A program made the translations under genes and the position numbers. Source: an uncultured Helicobacter sp. (GTDB lineage: Bacteria > Campylobacterota > Campylobacteria > Campylobacterales > Helicobacteraceae). Taken from it: a DNA stretch of 38,549 bases. A model generated the notes under the pieces. The model had not been told where the DNA came from and searched no databases. It was given only the letters and a program-made list of their open reading frames with translations. Positions 19,217-30,073 of this stretch are shown one piece after another. Each line of letters begins with the position of its first letter. The stretch's first letter is position 1. The stretch lies in NCBI GenBank assembly GCA_949287835.1, contig CASEHV010000036.1, positions 1-38,549 on the forward strand. The letters are read 5' to 3'.

Positions 19217-20008
19217 TTACTCCACTATCTTACTAGAAATAATCTGTGCTAAACGCATGTATGCAATGCTACCATGCGATTTGGAATCATACAGACAGAT
19301 TGGAATGGAATAGCTAGATGCCTCCGCTAATTTTACATTTCGTGGAATCACAATAATACCTCTCTCATCAAAGAAAAAATTCTTTCCTAATTTATCCTGT
19401 AAATCCTGCAAAACTTCCCTGCTATGCTTATTTCTATTATCAAACATAGTAGGTAGAAAGCCTCTTATACGAAGATTTGCCCCTATTGTTTGCTTATTGA
19501 TTCTTATGGTATTTAATAGCTGTGTCGTGCCATCTAGTGAGAAATATTCACACTGCACGGGGATAATAATCGAGTTTGAGGCACTTAGCACATTCACAGT
19601 CAAAGGTCCTAGCGTGGGCGGGGAATCTATGATGATATAATCAAAATCTTGTCGCACTTTCTCTACGCTACGAAGTAAAAAATTTCGCCCTATGTCCTTA
19701 TTGCGAAAAAAGTCTGGCTCAATGGATACAAGAGAGCTATTTGTAGGAGCGGCGTAGAGATTCTCTACCCTATGTATGGGTATGATAATATCCTTTAGCT
19801 TTCGCTTATTGCTAATGGCTTCATAGATTGAATTATTTACAATATCTTTACGTTTGATTCCAAGTCCTATGGTAGCATTTGCCTGTGGGTCAAAGTCTAT
19901 TAAAAGCGTCTTTTTATGTAGAGTAGCAAGGGAGGCAGCGAGGTTAATGGCTGTGGTGGTCTTGCCTACGCCGCCTTTTTGATTAATGATACTTATCACT
20001 TCCGACAT
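19217..20008 (-). CDS. parA: chromosome partitioning ATPase ParA/Soj
   Basis: ParA is a deviant-Walker ATPase that moves ParB-bound origins across the nucleoid. The Walker A motif is KGGVGKTT at residues 11-18, with signature Lys11. Walker A' is [12 protein letters not shown], and the [12 protein letters not shown] switch lies near residue 128. The 263-residue length matches chromosomal Soj. It lies between birA and parB, as I recall from H. pylori. Confidence 0.97.
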   Translation of the reverse strand: MSEVISIINQKGGVGKTTTAINLAASLATLHKKTLLIDFDPQANATIGLGIKRKDIVNNSIYEAISNKRKLKDIIIPIHRVENLYAAPTNSSLVSIEPDFFRNKDIGRNFLLRSVEKVRQDFDYIIIDSPPTLGPLTVNVLSASNSIIIPVQCEYFSLDGTTQLLNTIRINKQTIGANLRIRGFLPTMFDNRNKHSREVLQDLQDKLGKNFFFDERGIIVIPRNVKLAEASSYSIPICLYDSKSHGSIAYMRLAQIISSKIVE

Positions 20009-20026
20009 GCAATACCTCTAACATCA

Positions 20027-20761
20027 CTAACGCAAACTATATATCACTACATCATCTATCATAATACCCGCATCATCGCATAAAAGTGCATCTGATAATG
20101 ACACCTTTTTTCTCTCTCCATGTATATCTACATGTGCGTAAAAGCTATGATTCCTGTGAAATTCCTGTTTATACTGCAAAAATATACTTTTCCAATCCAG
20201 CATAGAATCCTTAAACGCTAGGCATTCTTTATTACAATTAATTACTAAATTATCACTCAAAGATTCTACACTATCAAAACCCAAAAATTTCAATATAGCA
20301 AAAATCGGCTTTTCTAACAAATCTTCATCGCCTTTAGTGCTAAAAATAGAAGTATAACTACTTGAAAATAGATTCAAACCAAAGCCAAATATCATAGTAT
20401 TCTTAATGTGGCTTGTCATGATTCCGCCAATCTTTGAATCTCTTAGATAAAAATCATTTGGCCACTTTAGCCACAAATCACTATCTTTATAAAGATTCCT
20501 AAAAATCTTAAGCAACACATAGCCAAAATACACAGAGCTAGACTGCATGGGCAAATCACTCGGCAGAGAATCTCTGCTAATAGCAATGGATACATATAAT
20601 CCGCAATCCACCATATCCCAGCTATTAGCCCTGCTACCAATCCCATTAGTCTGAAGCCTAGCTGCCAAAATATAGGGCAAATCCATATCGCTACCAGACC
20701 TCACTAGGGAAGTAAGAGTGCTTTGTGTAGAATCTATTTTTTGCTTGAAATGGAAAATCAT
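20027..20761 (-). CDS. birA: biotin-protein ligase
   Basis: BirA activates biotin and attaches it to the biotin carrier of acetyl-CoA carboxylase. The protein lacks the DNA-binding N-terminal domain of E. coli BirA, so it is a ligase only. Visible family segments are KIDSTQSTL, RLQTNGIGSRANSW (biotin loop) and WLKWPNDFYL, followed by KIGGIM. I choose the ATG at 20761, not the TTG at 20779, because no ribosome site precedes either and MIFHFKQ is the usual start. TATAAT lies only about 9 nt before this ATG. Confidence 0.85.
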   Translation of the reverse strand: MIFHFKQKIDSTQSTLTSLVRSGSDMDLPYILAARLQTNGIGSRANSWDMVDCGLYVSIAISRDSLPSDLPMQSSSVYFGYVLLKIFRNLYKDSDLWLKWPNDFYLRDSKIGGIMTSHIKNTMIFGFGLNLFSSSYTSIFSTKGDEDLLEKPIFAILKFLGFDSVESLSDNLVINCNKECLAFKDSMLDWKSIFLQYKQEFHRNHSFYAHVDIHGERKKVSLSDALLCDDAGIMIDDVVIYSLR

Positions 20762-20769
20762 GGTATTTA

Positions 20770-20775
20770 TTATAC
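20770..20775 (-). promoter_or_regulatory. -10 element TATAAT immediately upstream of birA
   Basis: On the minus strand the leader reads GGGTATAATAAATACC and then ATG. A start site about 7 nt past TATAAT would fall at or next to the ATG at 20761, giving a leaderless or nearly leaderless message. This would head the birA-parA-parB-atp block. It is inferred from spacing only. Confidence 0.45.
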
Positions 20776-20810
20776 CCAAATCTATATAAAAATAATGATT
20801 GAAATGTTTT

Positions 20811-20834
20811 ATAAAAAGTGCCTTGCAGACACTT
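20811..20834 (-). terminator. possible weak intrinsic terminator after kapA
   Basis: On the minus strand AAGTG pairs with CACTT around a 9-nt loop, and the stem runs into TTTTTAT. The stem is only about 5 bp, so this is tentative. It lies 20 nt past the kapA stop, before birA. Confidence 0.35.
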
Positions 20835-20853
20835 ATAAAATTGTAGATATAAA

Positions 20854-21843
20854 CTATCCCACCACACTATTAAAATGCGTAATGGCATAGCTACTTAGCT
20901 TTGTGCCATCGATTTCACCATAGACATTTTGCATTGTGCTAATGAGGGAATTATCTCTACCCACTCTTACATCTCGTGCGAAATTAAATAGCACCCAGTT
21001 ATTATCCCATTCGCTAAAAGCACTCTCTAATATATCTCTTCTAGCACCATTAGAATCTTGCAATGCTTTTGTAGCAAGTATTACATCATTTGGAATCCAC
21101 TCTCCATCGACTTTAATGACACTTCGACTATATAGCTCTTGTTTATTATCACCTATGCCGTGTCTGCCAGAATCAAGTCTTAGACCAAACGCCTCTAGTG
21201 CCTCAATGCCAGATGCCCTACATAATGCCACGAATACAGAGGACGCACTAATGTCTTCACCACGCATAATACTTGTGCCATCATGTGAGATAATATCACG
21301 GATTCCAGAGGCATTCTCGCCATTTTTTACATTCTTAGCCACCCATGCAAATAATGCCTTAGCTCTCTCTAGCTCACTACTACCGCTAATAGATGAGGCA
21401 ATGTTGGCAATCGCGCCATCTGTCCTAATATATCTATCATCTGTATTTGCATCTGTGTTTGTCATTTTAAAGGGCATGTCTATGCTGCCCTTTGTGTAAT
21501 GCGTCTTGACACTAAAGGAGACATTTAGCTCCTTATTAGCAGAATCATTTCTCCAAGCCGCATGAAGCATCGGCACATAGCTATCATTGCTAATTGAGTA
21601 ATCACTATGATTCCCCATAACCTTAAGATTATATGGCGTTTGAAAGCTATGTAGCATGGCAAGGGGCTGCCAGATGCCAATTTCATTTGCGGTTTCAAAA
21701 CTCATATTGTGCTTAAAGGTAAGCAAAAAGTCCCTAGTAGCCTTCTCTTCACTCTTAGCCTCAAGGAATGAACTACTCAAAACAACCCCAGCGCCAACGC
21801 AAGCACCTTTCAAGAAACTTCGTCTGTTTGCATTGATTTTCAT
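20854..21843 (-). CDS. kapA: KapA-like Tat-exported protein with transglutaminase-like fold
   Basis: KapA is the catalase-associated protein of Helicobacter, exported by the twin-arginine pathway and needed for full peroxide resistance in H. pylori. Here the 329-residue product has a clear Tat signal (NRRSFLKGACVGAGVVLSS). It directly follows katA on the same strand, 34 nt away. The middle (about residues 155-265) resembles a transglutaminase-like core (ALFAWVAKNVKNG...VFVALCRASGIEALEAFGLRL...DGEWIPND). The place where the core Cys is expected reads Asp (GEDISASS), and the usual His segment reads LYSRSV. So enzymatic activity is doubtful. A GGAGGA ribosome site precedes the ATG. Confidence 0.78.
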   Translation of the reverse strand: MKINANRRSFLKGACVGAGVVLSSSFLEAKSEEKATRDFLLTFKHNMSFETANEIGIWQPLAMLHSFQTPYNLKVMGNHSDYSISNDSYVPMLHAAWRNDSANKELNVSFSVKTHYTKGSIDMPFKMTNTDANTDDRYIRTDGAIANIASSISGSSELERAKALFAWVAKNVKNGENASGIRDIISHDGTSIMRGEDISASSVFVALCRASGIEALEAFGLRLDSGRHGIGDNKQELYSRSVIKVDGEWIPNDVILATKALQDSNGARRDILESAFSEWDNNWVLFNFARDVRVGRDNSLISTMQNVYGEIDGTKLSSYAITHFNSVVG

Positions 21844-21877
21844 AATTCTATCCTCCGAACTCTAATCACAAAATACA

Positions 21878-23335
21878 CTATTTTCTGATATTTATAAGCT
21901 CTTGGACTCTTCTACCATAGGCTGGGTCTGCTTTTGTGAAATGTCCGATTTGCACATCAATGATTTTTTTGTTAATGCCTCTCATCATGTCTGCAATCGT
22001 ATTACACATTCTCTCTTTCTCTGCACTAGACATTAGTCTGTACAAATCTCCTGCCTGTGTGTAGTAGTCATTATCATCTTCTCTATAATCCCAGTGTCCT
22101 AGCCTTGTCTCGTCCTCAATGACTTTTGGGTCAAATGGAGGCTCTTTTAATTTCCAGTCATCATTGTAGCCAGAAAGTAAGCTTGGATTGTAGTTTCTCA
22201 TACTACCATAAGCACCATTTGTCATATAGCCATCTCGCACTGTGCTATTAATTTGCACTCGTGGTGCGTTGATTGGAATCTGATGGTGATTTACCCCTAG
22301 TCTATATCTATGAGTATCACCATAGCTAAATAGTCTTCCTTGCAATAATCTATCTGGGCTAAAGCCAATTCCTGGCACAATAGATGCTGGTGTAAATGCG
22401 GCTTGCTCTACCTCTGCAAAGTAGTTTTCTGGATTTTTGTTTAAAGTCATGATTCCAATCTCGATGAGAGGATAATCCCTGTGGCTCCATGTTTTTGTTA
22501 CATCAAACGGATGGAATCTATAAGTTTTGGCATCAGATTCTGGCATTACCTGTATAGACACTCTCCATTTTGGGAAGTCTTTTCTCTCGATAGCCTCAAA
22601 TAGGTCTCTTTGATGAGAATCCATATCATTTTTTATTAAATCAGCGGCTTGCTCATTTGTAAGGTTTTTCACACCCTGCAATGTATGGAAATGGAATTTC
22701 ACCCAAAATCTTTGGTTTTTGCTATTAATAAGACTAAAGGTGTGGCTACCATATCCTTGCATGTGTCGATAGGAAGCAGGAATACCTCTATCACCCATTA
22801 GATATGTTACTTGGTGTAATGATTCTGGTGTTTGACTCCAGAAGTCCCACATCATCTCTGGGTCTTGCACACCTGTTTTTGGGTGTCGCTTTTGGCTATG
22901 AATGAAATCTGGGAATTTATATGGGTCTCTAATAAAGAAAATAGGAGTGTTGTTACCTACCAAATCCCAGTTGCCTTCCTCTGTGTAGAATTTCACCGCA
23001 AAACCTCGTGGGTCTCTTACTGCATCTGCACTACCCTTTTCTGGTGCAACGGTAGAGAATCTAATAAACATAGGGGTTTTTGTGCCTTTTTTAAATACCT
23101 TTGCCTTAGTGTATTTGCTAATATCAGCAGTAGCCTCAAATACGCCGTGAGCACCGCTTCCGTGTGCATGCACAACCCTCTCTGGAATCCTCTCCCTATC
23201 AAATGCCGCTAGTTTCTCTAAATACCACACATCTTGCAACAAAAGAGGACCGCGTGGTCCAACGCTTTGGACATTTTGGTTGTCAGCGACAGGTCTTCCT
23301 GTAGTCGTGGTTAATTGAACAAAATCTCGTGCCAT
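21878..23335 (-). CDS. katA: catalase
   Basis: This is a clade 3 monofunctional heme catalase of 485 residues that destroys hydrogen peroxide. The distal His is H56 in RVVHAHGSGAHG. The conserved Asn lies in DLVGNNTPIFFIRDP near residue 128. The proximal heme Tyr lies in RLFSYGDTHRYRLG near residue 339. The protein stops soon after the catalase-related domain, so it is shorter than the roughly 505-residue H. pylori KatA and lacks a lysine-rich tail. AAGGAG lies 8 nt before the ATG. It is followed by kapA. Confidence 0.97.
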   Translation of the reverse strand: MARDFVQLTTTTGRPVADNQNVQSVGPRGPLLLQDVWYLEKLAAFDRERIPERVVHAHGSGAHGVFEATADISKYTKAKVFKKGTKTPMFIRFSTVAPEKGSADAVRDPRGFAVKFYTEEGNWDLVGNNTPIFFIRDPYKFPDFIHSQKRHPKTGVQDPEMMWDFWSQTPESLHQVTYLMGDRGIPASYRHMQGYGSHTFSLINSKNQRFWVKFHFHTLQGVKNLTNEQAADLIKNDMDSHQRDLFEAIERKDFPKWRVSIQVMPESDAKTYRFHPFDVTKTWSHRDYPLIEIGIMTLNKNPENYFAEVEQAAFTPASIVPGIGFSPDRLLQGRLFSYGDTHRYRLGVNHHQIPINAPRVQINSTVRDGYMTNGAYGSMRNYNPSLLSGYNDDWKLKEPPFDPKVIEDETRLGHWDYREDDNDYYTQAGDLYRLMSSAEKERMCNTIADMMRGINKKIIDVQIGHFTKADPAYGRRVQELINIRK

Positions 23336-23365
23336 TTAAGTCTCCTTAATAAAAATTTTCTTTTG

Positions 23366-23382
23366 ATAATAATTTAACATTA
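23366..23382. promoter_or_regulatory. AT-rich palindrome in the katA leader, possible Fur/PerR-type operator
   Basis: The 17-mer AATAATTTAACATTATT is an imperfect inverted repeat (about 13 of 17 positions symmetric). It lies 31 nt upstream of katA in the 267-nt katA-tgt divergent spacer. Peroxide- or iron-responsive Fur-family regulators control catalase in related bacteria and bind AT-rich sites of this kind. The site is inferred; AT-rich DNA yields such symmetry by chance fairly often. Confidence 0.35.
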
Positions 23383-23602
23383 TTTGATTAATAAAAATAG
23401 CAAACAGCAATATCTATTTACAAAAATGCAAAATTACCTCAAAAGATGCCACAAAATACCTCAACAAATGCAACAAAATACATTACGGTATTTCTAAGAA
23501 ATTGTAACTAAATATTTCGTGATTTACGAATATAAATGAGAATTATAGAAACGAACAATTAGATAGAATCATCTAAAATAAATTCTATATTATAGGACAC
23601 TC

Positions 23603-24724
23603 ATGGATTTCACACTGCAAGCACAAAGTGGCAGGGCTAGAGCATGTTCTTTTAGGCTAAAACATGGCATAGTAGAGACGCCGATTTTTATGCCTGTCGG
23701 CACGCAAGGGGTATTGAAAGGGCTAGATTCTAGCGATGTTAATAATCATCTAAAGACAAATTTAATACTAGCAAATACCTATCATTTATATCTTAGACCC
23801 GGTATTGAGATTCTAAAAGAGGTAGGGGGCATTCATCATTTTGCTAATTTTCATGGGAATTATCTCACAGATAGCGGCGGATTCCAAGCCTTTAGCCTTA
23901 GTGTAAATGCAAAGCCAGATGATAATGGCATAGCTTTTAAATCACACATAGATGGGAGCAGACATTTCTTTACCCCCCAAAAGGTGCTAGATATAGAGTA
24001 TGCCATTAACTCAGATATTATGATGGTTTTAGATGACTTAGTGGGACTGCCTAGTAGCAGGGATAGAATCCTAGATTCCATAAAACGCACGACACAATGG
24101 GCAAAACAAAGCATAGAGTATCACAGAAAGCAAAAGCAAGAGAGAGTTGTAGAGAATAAAATCTTTGCCATTATGCAGGGTGGCATTGATTATGAAATGC
24201 GAAAGAGAAGTGCTATGGAGCTAGTGGAACTTGACTTTGATGGCTATGCTATCGGGGGACTTGCAGTAGGCGAGAGTGCCAAAGAAATGTATGAATGCCT
24301 AGATTATGCCTGTGATTTTCTACCCATAAATAAGCCACGTTATCTCATGGGGGTAGGCACACCTCAGAATCTACTTGAGTGCATTGATAGAGGGGTAGAT
24401 ATGTTTGACTGCGTTATGCCCACTAGAAATGCCAGAAACGCTACGATTTTCACAAATGATGGCAAGATAAATATCAAAAGTGCAAAATACAGGAAGGATT
24501 ATGAGAGGCTAGATTCTAAATGTGATTGCTTTACATGTGCTAATTTCTCGCGTAGCTATCTACATCATCTATTTCGCACAAATGAAATTACATATCACAG
24601 ACTAGCAAGCCTTCATAATCTCTATTTCTACATATCTCTGATAAAAGGTGCTAGAGAGGCTATTATCAATGGCAGTTGGGAATCTTATAAGAGGGATAAA
24701 ATAGAGAGACTAGATTCTGAATGA
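23603..24724 (+). CDS. tgt: queuine tRNA-ribosyltransferase
   Basis: Tgt swaps guanine 34 for preQ1 in GUN-anticodon tRNAs. The 373-residue TIM barrel shows NTYHLYLRPG, the LTDSGGFQAFSL active site near residue 95, MVLDDLVGLPSSRDR, GGLAVGE and DMFDCVMPTRNARN (catalytic Asp). It also has the zinc site CDCFTCANFSRSYLHHLFRTNE near residue 310. AGGACAC is the ribosome site before the ATG. Confidence 0.97.
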   Translation: MDFTLQAQSGRARACSFRLKHGIVETPIFMPVGTQGVLKGLDSSDVNNHLKTNLILANTYHLYLRPGIEILKEVGGIHHFANFHGNYLTDSGGFQAFSLSVNAKPDDNGIAFKSHIDGSRHFFTPQKVLDIEYAINSDIMMVLDDLVGLPSSRDRILDSIKRTTQWAKQSIEYHRKQKQERVVENKIFAIMQGGIDYEMRKRSAMELVELDFDGYAIGGLAVGESAKEMYECLDYACDFLPINKPRYLMGVGTPQNLLECIDRGVDMFDCVMPTRNARNATIFTNDGKINIKSAKYRKDYERLDSKCDCFTCANFSRSYLHHLFRTNEITYHRLASLHNLYFYISLIKGAREAIINGSWESYKRDKIERLDSE

Positions 24725-24764
24725 ACATTCAAAATGACTATTAGAGCAGATTCTGCAAATTATC

Positions 24765-24918
24765 GTCATTCTGAAAGCAAGTTGAATAATCTAGATTCTA
24801 AAGATTCTTCGGGCATTTGCCCTCAGAACGACGTGCGGTGCCATTCTGAGCCTTTGGCGAAGAATCTTTTATAAATCTTTTTAAGAATCTAGATCATTCG
24901 ACAAAGGCTCAGAATGGC
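24765..24918. repeat. cluster of four palindromic repeat units, one pair forming a long hairpin
   Basis: Units lie at 24765-24791 (inverted, divergent), 24803-24833 (GATTCTTCG...CTCAGAACGACG), 24840-24866 (inverted, CCATTCTGAG...CGAAGAATC) and 24892-24918 (divergent). The second and third face each other and can pair over their whole length, with a perfect GATTCTTCG/CGAAGAATC base. Each also holds an inner stem such as GGGCATTTGCCC. The pair is followed by CTTTTAT and a further run of T (24866-24881), so it may end the tgt message. Confidence 0.85.
24803..24881 (+). terminator. repeat-derived hairpin plus T-rich tail after tgt
   Basis: The facing repeat units (24803-24833 and 24840-24866) form a long imperfect hairpin beginning about 79 nt past the tgt stop. 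The hairpin is followed at once by CTTTTAT and then CTTTTT. This fits an intrinsic terminator recruited from the repeat family. Termination is inferred from structure only. Confidence 0.45.
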
Positions 24919-24963
24919 ACGAGTTTATAGAATCTAAATTCTCAATAAACGATATTTTTCTGC

Positions 24964-24969
24964 TAGAAT
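24964..24969 (+). promoter_or_regulatory. -10 element TAGAAT for secG-frr-pyrE
   Basis: TAGAAT, preceded by TGC in extended -10 style, lies 28 nt before the secG ATG and after the repeat hairpin that closes tgt. It would give a short leader carrying AAGG. Judged by eye. Confidence 0.45.
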
Positions 24970-24996
24970 CGCTTGGATTTTCTTTCAAGGTTTATC

Positions 24997-25416
24997 ATGA
25001 CAGGCGTACTCTTGGTTGTTCAAATTATCTTATCTATAATGATTGTAACAGTCGTGCTATTACAGAAAAGCTCTAGTATTGGTCTTGGTGCATATAGTGG
25101 CAGTAATGAAAGCCTTTTTGGTGCAAAGGGTCCTGCTAATTTCATGGCAAAAATTACTATTGTTTTGGGAATCTTATTTTTGGCTAACACTATATCTTTG
25201 GGCTATCTTTATAATAATAAATCCGATAGAAACAAAAGCGTCCTAGATAATATAGAGATTCCACAGAATCTACCTATTAATACACCAAACACAGAAGGGC
25301 AGATTCCATTATCAAGTCCGCTATTTAATCAACCCTCACAGGAGACAAATCCGCTTTTACAAAAAAGCACAACAGGCACAAATCCACTTAGCAATACAAA
25401 GCAAGGAGACAAATAA
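24997..25416 (+). CDS. secG: preprotein translocase subunit SecG
   Basis: SecG is the small third subunit of the SecYEG channel. Two hydrophobic helices ([17 protein letters not shown] and [20 protein letters not shown]) flank the conserved loop [24 protein letters not shown]. The C-terminal tail of about 60 residues is polar and rich in Asn, Pro and Thr, longer than in E. coli. ATG at 24997 is used because AAGG precedes it; a TTG at 24973 in the same frame has no ribosome site. Its stop overlaps the frr start (TAATG). Confidence 0.93.
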   Translation: MTGVLLVVQIILSIMIVTVVLLQKSSSIGLGAYSGSNESLFGAKGPANFMAKITIVLGILFLANTISLGYLYNNKSDRNKSVLDNIEIPQNLPINTPNTEGQIPLSSPLFNQPSQETNPLLQKSTTGTNPLSNTKQGDK

Positions 25417-25973
25417 TGCTAAAAGACATATATAAAAATACAGATGATTCTATGCAGAAAAGTATTGTTTCTCTGCAAAAGGATTTTGCCACATTGCGAA
25501 GTGGGCGCGTTAGTGTGAGTATTTTAGATAATGTAAAAGTGGATTACTATGGCACTAAGAGTGCTTTATCGCAAGTAGGCTCCGTAATAGCACAAGATGC
25601 CTCTACCATTGTCATAACACCATGGGAAAAAACTTTGCTAAAAGATATTGAAAAAGCCATTTTAGAGGCAAATATAGGGGTTAATCCAAATTCTGATAGT
25701 GATTGTATAAAACTCTTTTTTCCACCTATGACTGTCGAGCAAAGAAAAGAGATTGCAAAACAGGCAAAGGCCATGGGAGAAAAGGCAAAAATTGCTATTA
25801 GAAATATTAGGCAAGATTCTAATAACAACATAAAAAAGCTTGAAAAAGATAAGAGCATTACTAGCGATGATTCCAAAAAAGGCACTGATGAAGTGCAGAA
25901 AATCACAGATAAATTTATCAAGCAAATAGAGCTAATGGTAAAAAATAAAGAAGATGAAATACTCAAAGTCTAA
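25416..25973 (+). CDS. frr: ribosome recycling factor
   Basis: Frr splits post-termination ribosomes with EF-G. The 185 residues match the family: a three-helix bundle with [20 protein letters not shown], the middle domain TIVITPWEK...[17 protein letters not shown], and [18 protein letters not shown]. The start overlaps the secG stop, with AAGGAG upstream. The secG-frr-pyrE order is the one I recall in H. pylori. Confidence 0.97.
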   Translation: MLKDIYKNTDDSMQKSIVSLQKDFATLRSGRVSVSILDNVKVDYYGTKSALSQVGSVIAQDASTIVITPWEKTLLKDIEKAILEANIGVNPNSDSDCIKLFFPPMTVEQRKEIAKQAKAMGEKAKIAIRNIRQDSNNNIKKLEKDKSITSDDSKKGTDEVQKITDKFIKQIELMVKNKEDEILKV

Positions 25974-25987
25974 TGATAGGATATAGA

Positions 25988-26620
25988 ATGAATGATGTAG
26001 ATATAGAATCCATTTACAGAGGTAGCAGTGCATTATTAGAGGGGCATTTTTTATTAAGTAGTGGGAATCACACACGTTATTATTTGCAATCTGCAAAGGT
26101 ATTAGAGAATCCAAAAATAGCAGAGGATTTGGCAAAGAGATTAGCAAAGCAGATTATAGATTACGGATTAGAGATAGAATGTATATGTGCACCAGCCCTT
26201 GGTGGAATCATCGCAGGATATGAATTAGCAAGAGCGCTTGGAGTAAGATTTATTTTTACAGAAAGAGTATCTGGAAAAATGGAATTAAGACGTGGATTTA
26301 GCATTTCTCCTAAAGAGAAAGTTCTAATATGTGAAGATATTATCACAACCGGCGGAAGCGCTATGGAGAGTGCATCATGTGTAGAGGAAGCAGGTGGTAA
26401 TATCGTAGGATTTGCAGGTCTTGCTAATCGCGGCTTTTGTAAAAGAGTTGTAGGAAAAGATAAGTTTAATATGGAGGAGAGCAAGAATGAATGTCTGCTA
26501 ACGCGCGGGCTACCATTTTTTGCATTAGCAGATTTTGAGTTTGAAATGTATGATTCTAGCAATTGCCCACTTTGTAAAACCTCAGTAGCATATAAACCGG
26601 GTAGCAGAAATAATTCATAG
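25988..26620 (+). CDS. pyrE: orotate phosphoribosyltransferase
   Basis: PyrE makes OMP from orotate and PRPP in pyrimidine synthesis. The PRPP-binding motif [16 protein letters not shown] is near residue 118. [22 protein letters not shown] is the conserved N-terminus, and CPLC...KPGSR is the family end. The ATG at 25988 has AGGA at good spacing and fits the usual N-terminus; an earlier in-frame ATG at 25973 overlaps the frr stop and would add five residues. Confidence 0.95.
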   Translation: MNDVDIESIYRGSSALLEGHFLLSSGNHTRYYLQSAKVLENPKIAEDLAKRLAKQIIDYGLEIECICAPALGGIIAGYELARALGVRFIFTERVSGKMELRRGFSISPKEKVLICEDIITTGGSAMESASCVEEAGGNIVGFAGLANRGFCKRVVGKDKFNMEESKNECLLTRGLPFFALADFEFEMYDSSNCPLCKTSVAYKPGSRNNS

Positions 26621-26664
26621 CCTAATAATGCTAAAAATCTCACATTTTTCACAGAAAGGCACAC

Positions 26665-28739
<2,075 letters not shown>

Positions 28740-28768
28740 TCATGCTTGAATAATTCTCTCAAACTAGA

Positions 28769-28774
28769 TATAAT
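28769..28774 (+). promoter_or_regulatory. -10 element TATAAT of tRNA-Ser
   Basis: A perfect TATAAT ends 10 nt before the tRNA 5' end, in the 45-nt spacer after purA. The spacing suits a transcript starting just ahead of the mature tRNA. Confidence 0.6.
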
Positions 28775-28784
28775 CACACTGCTT

Positions 28785-28872
28785 AGAGAGGTGTCCGAGT
28801 GGTTGAAGGAGCACGCCTGGAACGCGTGTAAAGTGAAAGCTTTCGAGGGTTCGAATCCCTTCCTCTCTGCCA
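28785..28872 (+). tRNA. tRNA-Ser(GGA)
   Basis: This is a class II tRNA with an 88-nt span including the encoded CCA. The acceptor is AGAGAGG (28785-28791) paired with CCTCTCT (28862-28868), then discriminator G and CCA. The anticodon arm is CACGC-CTGGAAC-GCGTG, giving anticodon GGA. A long variable arm (AAAGTGAAAGCTTT) and the T arm with GGTTCGAATCC are clear. All genes after it belong to the accessory region, so it is a candidate integration site. I found no second copy of its 3' end in the window. Confidence 0.96.
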
Positions 28873-28955
28873 TACATTAAAACCTCTTTTATTTTACTTA
28901 CCGCTTTATTAACCATATATCACGCTGCAAAAACATAAAATATCAAAGGATATAA

Positions 28956-29923
28956 ATGGCTGGATTCCAATCACCAATTACAATTAATGAGGCTATGCAA
29001 AAGATTAGAAACAATGAATACTTAATTCCAGAATTTACGAGAGAATATTTGTATCAACCATTTGACGTCGAAATATTTTTTAACTCGATAATGAGAGACT
29101 ATCCCATTCACTCTATGATTTTTTGGAGGGTAAAAGATGAGAGCAAAACATCATATAAATTTTATGAATTTTTAAGCTATTGTAGAGAATTTTATTATTA
29201 TACATCATGTAGAAAACACTTTAAAACACGGGGATATAAGGATTTTTATGCAATTTTAGATGGACATCATCGTCTTACTTATTTTTATTTAGCACTGTTT
29301 GGAAGCTATGATATAAGCATAAGAAGATTAAAGGAATACTATTTTAGTAAAAGAAGAATTAGAATAAGAAAAGCTGGATATGATGATCCACGATTTAAAA
29401 TGTGTCATTTATATCTTAATCTCACGCAAATTAAAGAACCACGATACAATAGTGAATACGTTGCTCAATCGCAATTTAGATATGAATTTCTATGGTTAGA
29501 TAAAGACGAGACAGAAGAAAAAACTATTTTTATTGATAAAGATTCTCAAAAATGGTTTAAATGTGGTGATTTCTATAAATATGAAACAAGTCGAGTAAAA
29601 AAATAGCGGAGGAGTATGATCTCACAGAGATAGAAGTAGAAAGACTTGAAAGATTGCATCGAAAAATATTTGATGAACCAATTATTCAGTTCTATTTAGT
29701 GGAGGAGCAAAATCCCAGAGAAGTGCGCAATCTTTTTTTACGATTTACTATGTTTGGTCGTCCAGATATTCTCTGGGTCTACGAATAGCGGATTTAGAGA
29801 AAATTTTAATGTAGTTTAAGAAAATTTCTTTATGTGAATTTATCTTTAGAAAACTTTAATAACTTTTATCTTGCTAGAGAGGATATCTTAAAGCAAAGAC
29901 TTAAAACTATTTTGCATGATTAG
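28956..29923 (+). pseudogene. decayed DUF262 (GmrSD N-domain-like) gene
   Basis: An open frame of 216 codons (28956-29606) has DUF262 features: IPEFTREYLYQPFDVEIFFNSI, the substrate loop YAILDGHHRLTYF (usual form DGQQRLT), and more. It ends at TAG after a run of seven A (29597-29603). In the -1 frame the homology resumes as EPIIQFYLVEEQNPREVRNLFLRF up to a stop at 29788. Further weak matches in other frames (IADLEKIL; NFYLAREDILKQRLKTILHD) run to about 29923. Eight A would restore the first junction. The later breaks suggest real decay, though ribosomal slippage on A AAA AAA is possible. A ribosome site AAAGGA precedes the ATG. Confidence 0.7.
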
Positions 29924-30073
29924 AAGTTTAAAATTGTTATTATGTGGTGCTCTATATATAAAATAAATTCTTAATTTCAAAGCTTTTAGAGGTATTTATA
30001 TCTCCTAGATTCTATTGTTATTTATAGCTTGTTTTTGAGTATTATGAAGTTTCTTTTATTGATTCTATTTTTA
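29924..30073. other. AT-rich spacer between convergent DUF262 genes
   Basis: I see no gene, RNA or terminator hairpin here. It separates the decayed plus-strand DUF262 gene from the intact minus-strand one. Confidence 0.5.

Noticed and set aside
20936-21499. 187-codon open frame opposite kapA
   Set aside because: Antisense shadow with Ser/Leu-rich translation; kapA is supported by its Tat signal and katA context.
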